In this document: positions 1 through 7,600 of the stretch, in pieces | Layout: each line of letters starts with the position of its first letter | Position numbering within the stretch: the stretch's first letter is position 1 | Source: Ignavibacteriaceae bacterium | GTDB taxonomy: Bacteria; Bacteroidota; Ignavibacteria; Ignavibacteriales; Ignavibacteriaceae | Assembly (NCBI GenBank): GCA_022865965.1 | Contig: JALHTS010000672.1 | Coordinates: 1-9,350 of the forward strand | DNA length: 9,350 bases | Direction of reading: 5' to 3' | Translations under genes and position numbers: made by a program | Notes under the pieces: model-generated | Seen by the model: the letters and a program-made list of their open reading frames with translations, nothing else | Told to the model about the DNA's origin: nothing | Database searches by the model: none

Positions 1-1
1 A

Positions 2-691
2 TTTCAAACTGGCTCACCCGAATGGCTTGTAAATAAATTCTTTGCCGAACAAAGTTTTCCGGATAAAGCTTCATTTTTTGTTGATGAAATGATGAGTCAG
101 ACGGATTATCCTTCCATTGGTGAAGAACTTAAAGGAGAAGCTAAGATTAGTCAGAGAGAAATAGAACGAAGTGACAATGAAGCAGTCTTTTCAGTCAACA
201 TCAGTAAAATAAATGAACAAAAAGATTTTTATTGCTATTTGAAAAATCAGGACGGCTGGAAAATTTCTGCTATCAGAGCTTTTATTCTTCCCAGCTATGT
301 ACATCTTCTTGCGGATTCAATTATGCGTGATCCTGATTTACCTGATTCAACAAAATCAATCGTTAATTCTATAAGACTTCTATCAGGCACAGATGAAAAC
401 CTGAAGGAATATTTCAAGATTAATTTTAATGAGTTTAAGAATTTGCTTGAATTGTTCAACTCTGAAAAGGATAGTGATATAAAACTATCGCTGCAGAAGT
501 TAAATCTTTCAGGTGCTTATAAATTAGATCAGCTTTCAGACTGCATTTACTTTTCAATTCTGGAAGTCAATTATCTTGATGCAGGATACATTCATTGCAC
601 TGATAAATCCAAACTTCCTGAGATTAACCCGAATAAATATATTATTATTGATGAAGTAATTAAAGACTGGTATATATACAGGAGGAATTAG
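2..691 (+). CDS. Hypothetical protein, 5'-truncated by window edge
   Basis: I do not recognise this gene. The reading frame is open from base 2 to the TAG at 689-691. The first in-frame ATG (89) is therefore probably internal, because the 29 codons before it read as normal protein (GSPEWLVNKFFAEQ and onwards). At least 229 residues are present. The first half, with an amphipathic start, a run of beta-strand-like segments and a QDGWKISAIRAF motif, resembles the final strands of NTF2-like or DUF4878-type folds, but this is a weak shape-based impression. The second half is acidic, lysine-rich and mostly helical, with two cysteines near the end (C150 and C169 counted from the ATG at 89). No transmembrane segment is visible in the part present; any signal peptide would lie upstream of the window. 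It ends 412 bases before the next gene, so it is probably in a separate transcription unit. That it is a real coding sequence is fairly sure; its function is unknown. Confidence 0.75.
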   Translation, partial: FQTGSPEWLVNKFFAEQSFPDKASFFVDEMMSQTDYPSIGEELKGEAKISQREIERSDNEAVFSVNISKINEQKDFYCYLKNQDGWKISAIRAFILPSYVHLLADSIMRDPDLPDSTKSIVNSIRLLSGTDENLKEYFKINFNEFKNLLELFNSEKDSDIKLSLQKLNLSGAYKLDQLSDCIYFSILEVNYLDAGYIHCTDKSKLPEINPNKYIIIDEVIKDWYIYRRN

Positions 692-699
692 TGTTTTTT

Positions 700-716
700 A
701 AGCATTTTTAATGCTT
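700..716 (+). repeat. Small hairpin just after the first gene
   Basis: AAGCATT (700-706) pairs perfectly with AATGCTT (710-716) around a TTT loop, starting 9 bases after the stop codon. The T-run (694-699) lies before the stem rather than after it, so it is not a canonical plus-strand terminator. It could be a weak terminator or 3'-end stabiliser for the first gene. Confidence 0.3.
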
Positions 717-746
717 GCCTAATAACAACTATCCCGCCAAAATTAA

Positions 747-770
747 TTTGACTTTGTAAAAATATTTTTG
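747..770 (+). promoter_or_regulatory. Candidate Bacteroidetes-type promoter for the T9SS cargo pair
   Basis: TATTTTTG at 763-770 matches the Bacteroidetes -7 consensus TAnnTTTG exactly. A TTTG at 747-750 could serve as the -33 element, but the 12-base gap is shorter than the usual roughly 20 bases, so the match is incomplete. Transcription from here would give a leader of about 330 bases that includes the CT microsatellite. The motif is short and expected by chance in AT-rich DNA. Confidence 0.25.
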
Positions 771-861
771 CTTATTGTAATCAACAATTTTTAGAGGTTA
801 TTGGTGGAACCTTTTCTAAAAATAGGCTGGGACTTGTTGTTTTCTTTGGCACGATTGTTTA

Positions 862-881
862 CTCTCTCTCTCTCTCTCTCT
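862..881. repeat. (CT)10 dinucleotide microsatellite
   Basis: Ten perfect CT units lie 222 bases upstream of the start codon of the first T9SS cargo gene. Perfect dinucleotide tracts of this length are unusual in bacterial DNA and are prone to slipped-strand length change. Position in the leader or promoter region means that length change could alter spacing or mRNA structure; on the minus strand it would shift the frame of a 66-codon open frame. Functional consequences are inference. Confidence 0.9.
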
Positions 882-1103
882 GCACATTTTCTGGGGTGGG
901 GAGATGTTACTGAATTATGTCTTACGGTTTCTCCTTCTTCCATATGAAACTTATCGAGTTTTATTTCTCCTGCAGATTCAATCCTACTCATTTAACATTG
1001 AGCATTTATCCTCCAACATTAACTATTACCCAACCGGTTTTACGTAGATTAAGAAAAAAGCAAATTCTCTTTCCCAAAAAATATTTTATTACAAGAGGAA
1101 AAG

Positions 1104-2837
1104 ATGTTTCTAAAAAAATATTTAGTATTTGCCGTTAGTTTATTTCCGTTTATAGCTGCTGCACAGATTGATGTTTTGGAGCAACTGCGAAGCAACCCTG
1201 CTTATGAAGTAACTTTGCTAGAAGACAGCACGGTAGAGATATATAACAAACACAAAAACTACCGTTATCTTAAAACAATAAAAGAATTCTCCAAGGCTGA
1301 TAATACAACCGAGGCAAATCTAATTATTGAATTAGATACGGTAAATTTTGCTGCTTATGAAAATCTTTACAGAAGATGGGGAAGTGTAGAAATGGAAAAT
1401 TATGCTGGTAAATATATTTCTCTTGATTCAAATGGCGATGGTTTACAGGAAATTTATGCAATTACGTGGCGTCAACCTGATTTTGTTAATAGCGGAGAAA
1501 TACACAAAAGAATTTTTGATTCGCTATATGCATTTGAATATGCTTTTAGTGATACCTTAATTAATGTTTTTGATGTTGGTGATATAACAGGTGATGGATT
1601 ATTAGATTTAGTTTGTAGAGGTGGATATAATTGGTTAATTGGCTATAAACAAGCTCAAACAAACTCGTACATCAACACATCAGGCTTTATTTACGCGCCA
1701 TTCCCATCAGTTTATCAACCTAATGATGCAACATTATACGATATAGATGGTGATGGTAATCTTGAAATGATATACTTTTTAGATGCAGGTAGTTTAGATA
1801 GCATTTGGGCTGGCAGTAATCACATTGCAAAATATAATACTCAAGTAAATAATTATGAGCTAATATATTATCATCGTCCACAGCCCGACTGGTATACAAA
1901 TGGGATATCAACAGGAGATTTTGACCAAGATGGAAAAGGAAACTTTGCAACAGGCAGTATTTACGGAAAGTTCTATATCTATGAACACGTTCAAGGAATA
2001 ACATACCAGGTCGAGTTCACTAAATCATTGCAAACGTCCAACGCATATTTAACGGCATTTACTGAGGATATGAATGGAAACAGCAAGCCTGAAGTGTGGA
2101 TAGGAGGGGATATAGGCGGAATAACAAGGTTATACACATTTGAAGCATCAATACCGGGAGTTTATGAGCAGGTTTACCAAATTGATATTAATGGGTTATC
2201 CTCATTTATTGATGGAAAAATGAAATATGTTGATCTTGACGGTGATGGCAATAAAGATTTGTTCCTCACAAATGCAAACCTGTCTTTCGGATTTAAGTAT
2301 GACGGCAATGGTAATTATTATATGGACTTTGTAATACCTGCGCCCAGACTCGACAGTATCTATACCACTCAACGAGTAGAAGGAATAGACATTGCAGATT
2401 TGGACGGTAATGGTGTTGTTGAAATAATCCCACAATATTTTCTATCAAAAGGGTGGCCAGAGTCATGGGAATATAGGTCAGTGTTTTTAAAGAGAGATAA
2501 GCTTTCTGATATTGATGAACAGGAGATAAAAATACCTGTTGAATATAGACTTTTTCAGAATTATCCAAACCCTTTCAACCCGGAAACAAATATTAAATTT
2601 GCATTACCCTCAACATCTGAAGTACGAATAAAAATTTACAACATTCTTGGGAAAGAGATAAAAGAACTATTGAACGAAACACGCAGTAGCGGAGAATATG
2701 AAATAGCCTGGAATGGCACAGATTCTAAAGGAAATCAAATGCCTTCAGGGGTTTACTTCATAACAATTAGTGCACTTCCTTCAAACCGGGAGGTAGTCAT
2801 TTTTCAAAAAACAATTAAAGCATTGTTAGTTAAATAA
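1104..2837 (+). CDS. Secreted VCBS/FG-GAP-like repeat protein with T9SS type A sorting domain
   Basis: A 577-residue exported protein. The N-terminus has two lysines, a hydrophobic core and a signal peptidase I site IAAA|Q (cut 20/21). The middle carries seven Asp/Gly-rich, calcium-loop-like motifs typical of VCBS/FG-GAP beta-propeller blades: DSNGDG (108), DITGDG (160), DIDGDG (213), DFDQDG (272), EDMNGN (321), DLDGDG (377) and DLDGNG (432). Some are degenerate. The C-terminus is a T9SS type A sorting domain starting near residue 479, with NYPNPFNP at 486-493 and a FlgD-like Ig segment (YNILGKEI, WNGTDSKGN, PSGVYF). In this family the domain directs the cargo across the outer membrane and is normally removed or anchored at the surface. 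No catalytic motif is visible, so binding or adhesion is a guess. The start is supported by AAGAGGAA (1093-1100), with GAGG 5 bases before the ATG. It lies 12 bases ahead of a second T9SS cargo gene, suggesting co-transcription. Confidence 0.9.
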   Translation: MFLKKYLVFAVSLFPFIAAAQIDVLEQLRSNPAYEVTLLEDSTVEIYNKHKNYRYLKTIKEFSKADNTTEANLIIELDTVNFAAYENLYRRWGSVEMENYAGKYISLDSNGDGLQEIYAITWRQPDFVNSGEIHKRIFDSLYAFEYAFSDTLINVFDVGDITGDGLLDLVCRGGYNWLIGYKQAQTNSYINTSGFIYAPFPSVYQPNDATLYDIDGDGNLEMIYFLDAGSLDSIWAGSNHIAKYNTQVNNYELIYYHRPQPDWYTNGISTGDFDQDGKGNFATGSIYGKFYIYEHVQGITYQVEFTKSLQTSNAYLTAFTEDMNGNSKPEVWIGGDIGGITRLYTFEASIPGVYEQVYQIDINGLSSFIDGKMKYVDLDGDGNKDLFLTNANLSFGFKYDGNGNYYMDFVIPAPRLDSIYTTQRVEGIDIADLDGNGVVEIIPQYFLSKGWPESWEYRSVFLKRDKLSDIDEQEIKIPVEYRLFQNYPNPFNPETNIKFALPSTSEVRIKIYNILGKEIKELLNETRSSGEYEIAWNGTDSKGNQMPSGVYFITISALPSNREVVIFQKTIKALLVK

Positions 2838-2849
2838 AAGGGTATAAAA

Positions 2850-4574
2850 ATGAAAACGATAAAATTATTAGCAATATTAATCTTTTTTGGGGGCACCGCA
2901 CTTTTTGCCCAGAATTTATGGAAGACAGAAGTCAGTCTTAATTTCACCGTTCAATTGAACACAAAAGTATCCTCATTTGTAGATGAGAACGGTATTCATA
3001 TTGTCTATTTTAGAAATGGTGGAATTAGATATGCTTTGGTTAACTCACAGGGTGGTGTAATTAAATATGATAAAGTGATAGAAACAGAGGGTTCGGGCGC
3101 AGATTTTGCCAGTGTGGCTGCAATAGGTAATAATGTTTATGCTATTTATCATAAAAATAACAACATTCAAGTAGCCAGAAGCACAAACTTAGGGGATAGC
3201 TGGAATAACTCATTTAGTAATCGACCATTGATAAATACAGCCTGCAATAAAATTGTAGCATACAGAGATGGAAATGACATCCAAATCACCTGGTCAGAAA
3301 GAAGGGTTGGTTCAAGTTATGATAATGATGTTCATTATATAAAATTAAAACCAACACAACCAACCCCATCCTGGGAAGCTTACAGAAGAGTAAGTGAAAA
3401 TGAATATTATGGTGGTGATGACCCGGACTTTGCATTTACTTCAGAAAAAGTAGAAGTTAATTACACTTCTTCTCAACAACCTAAGAACAGGGAAAGGTTA
3501 AGTAATAATAGCTGGAATAATTCTGAAAGTGTACCCTATGTTCAATTTCCAATGGTTAATCAGGTGAAAGGGATTAGACCGCATATAATCGGTAATACTT
3601 TGAATGTTATTTATAACAACGATTGGGGTGGGATGACAGCGTCAGGTGTACTTATCGGGCATTCATATCGTGACTTAAATAGCACTCAATGGACAGATAA
3701 CCAGAATTATTTAATTACCGACTGGTATAATTATGAACCATATCCACACGTTTCTGCAAACACGGCAGATAGTAAGATTCATTTAATATATTGGGATAAA
3801 AGCAATAACCAATACTCTTATCGCCAATTAAATGGCACTACTTTTAGCAGTCATATTGCTCAAGTTGATATTTCGGCTCAATCCAGTTCACTAAATTCAA
3901 ATTCAAATGATTTATATCTGGTGCATATCACAAATCCATTAACTCCTGGTAACATTAAGTTCCGCCAATACGATACTGCTCCGCTTGCGCCAGAAAACTT
4001 AGCGGTAACAAAAAGTGCAGCGAACCATCCTTTGCTTAGCTGGACAAAAAACAATGAAGCAGATTTTCAGCATTATAAAATTTATAAATTTGTTAGCAGT
4101 GAGCTTGGTTGGCAGCATTACGGCACAGCAACAGCTAATTCATTTGAGGATATATATGAAACTTATTATTTAAGAGGTGGTTCAGCATATTGGGTTTATT
4201 ATAAGGTAACTGCAGTAGACTTACATCCATATGAGTCACAATATTCAAATCAAATTGGTGTAAAAGTTATGGATAATCATATAGAGAAATTTAATTTTGG
4301 AACAACTCCTGCAGAATATTCTCTCAACCAAAACTATCCCAATCCGTTTAATCCAAGTACAAAGATTTCTTTTTCGATAAAGGAAGACGGATTAGCGACA
4401 CTGAAAGTTTACGACATACTTGGCGTTGAAATAGTAACTTTAGTAAATGAACACAAATCAGCAGGATATTATGAGGTTGAATTCAATGCTTCAAATCTTC
4501 CAAGCGGAATGTATGTTTACAAATTGCAGGCGGGTAGTTACACCGATGTAAAGAAGATGATATTAGCTAAGTAG
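2850..4574 (+). CDS. Secreted BNR-like/fibronectin III protein with T9SS type A sorting domain
   Basis: A 574-residue exported protein. The signal peptide has lysines at 2 and 5, a hydrophobic core and a site LFA|Q (20/21). Residues about 25-370 are beta-rich, with propeller-like spacing and one Asp-box-like motif STNLGDSW (111-118, Asn where the consensus has Asp), as in BNR/sialidase-type propellers. Repeated IHIVYF, IHLIYW and NVIYNN strands fit this fold. No sialidase Arg triad can be assigned, so enzymatic activity is not claimed. A fibronectin type III domain spans about 377-470 (APLAPENLAV, YKIYK, YYKVTAVD). The T9SS type A domain follows, with NYPNPFNP at 495-502, VYDILGVEI and LPSGMYVYKL, ending in a lysine-rich tail. 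The start is supported by AAAAGGG (2836-2842), 7 bases before the ATG; the A-run overlaps the upstream stop codon. The gene ends shortly before a strong terminator, so the pair forms a probable two-gene unit. Confidence 0.9.
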   Translation: MKTIKLLAILIFFGGTALFAQNLWKTEVSLNFTVQLNTKVSSFVDENGIHIVYFRNGGIRYALVNSQGGVIKYDKVIETEGSGADFASVAAIGNNVYAIYHKNNNIQVARSTNLGDSWNNSFSNRPLINTACNKIVAYRDGNDIQITWSERRVGSSYDNDVHYIKLKPTQPTPSWEAYRRVSENEYYGGDDPDFAFTSEKVEVNYTSSQQPKNRERLSNNSWNNSESVPYVQFPMVNQVKGIRPHIIGNTLNVIYNNDWGGMTASGVLIGHSYRDLNSTQWTDNQNYLITDWYNYEPYPHVSANTADSKIHLIYWDKSNNQYSYRQLNGTTFSSHIAQVDISAQSSSLNSNSNDLYLVHITNPLTPGNIKFRQYDTAPLAPENLAVTKSAANHPLLSWTKNNEADFQHYKIYKFVSSELGWQHYGTATANSFEDIYETYYLRGGSAYWVYYKVTAVDLHPYESQYSNQIGVKVMDNHIEKFNFGTTPAEYSLNQNYPNPFNPSTKISFSIKEDGLATLKVYDILGVEIVTLVNEHKSAGYYEVEFNASNLPSGMYVYKLQAGSYTDVKKMILAK

Positions 4575-4616
4575 TTTTTTTTGTTCATTTTATAAAAGCA
4601 CATAAAAATAGGAATT

Positions 4617-4654
4617 AACCTTCAAGGTCTTTATAGCGACCTTGAAGGTTTTTT
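4617..4654 (+). terminator. Strong intrinsic terminator of the T9SS cargo operon
   Basis: A 13-bp perfect stem (4617-4629 with 4638-4650) closes an 8-base loop (4630-4637) and is followed by TTTTTT (4649-4654). It lies 42 bases after the stop codon at 4574. The opposite-strand kinase gene ends at 4653, inside the T-run, so the same hairpin also begins right after the kinase stop codon. Read on the minus strand it is followed only by a broken T-rich stretch, so termination there is probably weaker. Confidence 0.9.
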
Positions 4655-7600
4655 AATTGCTGGTAAAACTTTTTCTCAAAGATTTATCAACGGCCTGCTT
4701 AAAGTGACTTAAATTAACCGGTTTTTGAAATACAAACTCAATTCCAATACTGTTGTAATCATTAATTGCGTTCCTGTCAATATCGCTGCTTAAAACAATA
4801 ACAGGAGGTTTACCTTTTATTTCCAGTTTTTGCAGTTCAAGCACAAATTCATATCCGTTCATTACAGGCATTGAATGATCCGTAATAACAAGTGCAGGCG
4901 GTGAAATAATAATTTTTTCAAGTGCTTCTTTTCCGTTTGAAGCCACTTCCACTTCATAATCTGGAGTAATGTTCTTCAATATCTTTGAGTAAAGTATACG
5001 ATCGGTTTTATTGTTATCAACAATAAGAATTTTTGCAGAAGCTACCGGCATTGTAAATCTAAAATCACTGCCCTCACCAAATTTGCTTTTTACCCGGATT
5101 TTACCGTTATGTTTCTCAATAATTTCTCGAACAAGTGAAAGTCCGAGTCCGCTACCTTTTTCACCGGCAGTTCCTTCCGAAGTGAATTTTGATTCAATGC
5201 TGAAAAGCTTATTAAGGTTTTCCTCTTTAATTCCTACACCAGTATCCTTAACTGAAAATTCAAGAAAGCGAGGATTATCAGCAGGTGCAGCAGATAAATA
5301 GATTTTACCGCTTTTGTTAGTAAACTTTATTGCGTTTGATATCAGATTGCTGAAAACCTGAAGAAGCAAACTCTTATCAGCAAAAATTAATCTTTCATCC
5401 CTTACGAGATTAATTATTTCTACTCCTTTCTGAATAGATACACCGGAAATGGAAGTTATTGCTTCTTTTATGATTTGAGTAACATCGATTTTTTGCGGTT
5501 CAAATTTTATTCTTCCAGTTTGCAATCTTGTCCAATCCAATAAGGAATTTACTAGAGCGAGCATTGATTTAGATGAATCCTGAATATATCTGTAGTACTG
5601 ACTCCTTTCTTCTTCAGTTAATTCTTTATCATTAATAAGTAAATCTGTAAATCCAAGTATAGAACTGAAAGGAGTTCTGAGATCGTGTGAAATAATTGAA
5701 ATAAATCTGTCTTTAGTTTCGTTAAGCTTAATTAAATTCTCAGTGGATTTTTTAAGTTCTTCTTCAGCTCGTTTTCTGAAAGTAATATCACTAACGAGTC
5801 CGTAAACTTTTTGAATTCTACCGGCACCAACTCTTACTACATTAAGTTTGGTTCTAACCCAGACAACATTTCCATGCTTATTAATAATTCTGAATTCAAA
5901 CTCGCCTGAATTTTGTATTTTGCTTTTTAACAGATTCATAAGTTTTGGTTTAAATACCTGAAAATCGTCAGGGTGAATTGTTTTTATAAATAATTTGCTG
6001 TCTGTTAAAAAAACTGCTTGAGTAAAGCCTGTAATTTTTTGAACTGATGTTGTACAGAAAACAGGTCTGAGATTTGACCCCATTTTTTCAAAAGTAAAAA
6101 GAAAGTCATCAATATTATCAGTAATGTTTCTGTACTTCTCTTCTGATTCTCTGATAGCTCTTTGTGCACGAATTCTTTCAGATATATCTCGGACTATCAT
6201 TGCGACATAACCACTTTCATCAAACTCAAAAGTACCGGCGGAAATTTCGGTGTGAAAAAGTGAACCGTTTTTTTTCTTTCCAAGAAAATCGAATCTTGAG
6301 GGTGCACCTTTTTTTCGTTCGAGAAGACGTAAGTATTCAGCTACTTTCAATATGTCATCATTAGAAACGAAATCAAGAATATCTTTGCCGGATAATTCAT
6401 CGCCGGTTTCATAATTGAAAATTTCTGCAAAAGCTTTATTTGCAAATAACACCTTACCATTCTGCCCCATTACAATACCATCGTTAGAAGCATTCAGCAA
6501 TGAAAGTAAAAGTCTAGCTTCTTCAGTTTTTGATTTCTGCTCGTTAATATCTTTCAGATAACAATCGTATTGTTCAACGTTGCCATTTATTTTTTCAGGC
6601 ACAATTGTTATAGAGAAATTAAGCAAATCACCCTCTTTTGTTCTGAAAGGTAACTCAGCTTTAAGCGGGGAATTTATTTCTGCAGAGCAGATATCAAAAA
6701 TATTTTTTTTGAAGTATTGCTGATCTATTAAATCATAAATCCTTTTTTGCTTTAATTCATCAGCAGTATAATTAATTGTTTCGCAGAAATTTTTATTTAC
6801 ATAAACGAAATTGCCGTCGCTGTCAATTTTAGTTATTAGAAAATCTGCGTTAGAGAGAAGTGATGATAAGCTATTAATTGTTTTGTTTAGTTCATTTTCA
6901 GAAGTTACTTGAGCCGTAATTTCTTTACAAAGAACCAATAACTTTTTTTCATCAGAACAGCTGATTGTAAAAAAGCACTCTATAATTTTTTCGTAATCGT
7001 ATTGATGCTTAATATTTGTTTTTAATGATGACTCAGTTTGAAGAGAGGCTCTTATCTCTGCTAATTTCTGATGATCAAGTTCCGGAATAATATTGCCAAC
7101 AAAATTACTTATAACTTCAGTATGATTTTTGCCAAAAATAATTTCGCAATTATTATCCCAGTTTATAATATTATTATTTATATCTAAAGTAAATAGAGCT
7201 TGCCCAGCAGCTTGATTAATAATTGAGTGACACTCGCAAGTAGCATAATCATCCTGAATGTGTTTGAGCTCATTTTCGGTTGATGAAATATCAAAAAAGA
7301 AAATGTATATAAATGAAATGGTTTGCTTTTTATCCAGTTGCGGAATTAGTTTGACCTCAAAATAATTGACTGAATTATTTTTAGTTATTTTAATTTTACC
7401 GGTTACAACGTCCTTAGAAGTATAAACCTGAGAAAGCAGTATTGCTAATTCTTCATAAGTTACATTTTTTAAAAAAGTAGAAAGCGGAACATCAGAAAAT
7501 GAATCAATCTCCGGAAAAATTAATGATATATTTCCGGAAACGAATTTGAGTATCTCATTCTGATCAATAACAAAAAAAACATCGCTGAGCTGTGCGGTGG

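Larger units (their letters stand above)
692..1103. other. Intergenic region with CT microsatellite, no convincing gene
   Basis: This 412-base gap separates the unrecognised gene from the T9SS cargo operon. Visible in it are a 7-bp hairpin (700-716), a Bacteroidetes-like promoter motif (763-770), a small inverted repeat ATTGT/ACAAT (774-788), a (CT)10 tract (862-881), a short G-rich stretch (892-902) and the 8-bp palindrome AACCGGTT (1032-1039). Open frames here (a 66-codon minus-strand frame at 791-991 and a plus-strand frame from 917 that overlaps the next gene) lack good initiation signals of their own and show no recognisable protein. The stretch may be a long 5' leader, a degenerate gene, or both. 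Confidence 0.6.

Noticed and set aside
700..716. Intrinsic terminator for the first gene
   Set aside because: The stem is only 7 bp and AT-rich and the T-run precedes it instead of following it; kept only as a low-confidence hairpin.
692..1103. Insertion sequence remnant in the intergenic gap
   Set aside because: No terminal inverted repeats, target-site duplication or transposase-like peptide could be found in either strand.
917..1138. Plus-strand open frame of 73 codons overlapping the start of the VCBS/FG-GAP-like gene
   Set aside because: It has no Shine-Dalgarno, spans the intergenic region and runs out of frame into the signal peptide of the well-supported gene at 1104; its composition looks like translated non-coding DNA.
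1720..2568. Three minus-strand open frames (1720-2004, 2202-2435, 2293-2568) inside the first T9SS cargo gene
   Set aside because: They lie opposite a gene with a clear signal peptide, calcium-loop repeats and sorting domain, and their His/Tyr/Ile-rich products look like shadows of the repeat codons.
2850..3980. Sialidase enzyme call for the second T9SS cargo protein
   Set aside because: Only one degenerate Asp-box is visible, and the catalytic Arg triad, Tyr and Glu cannot be assigned.
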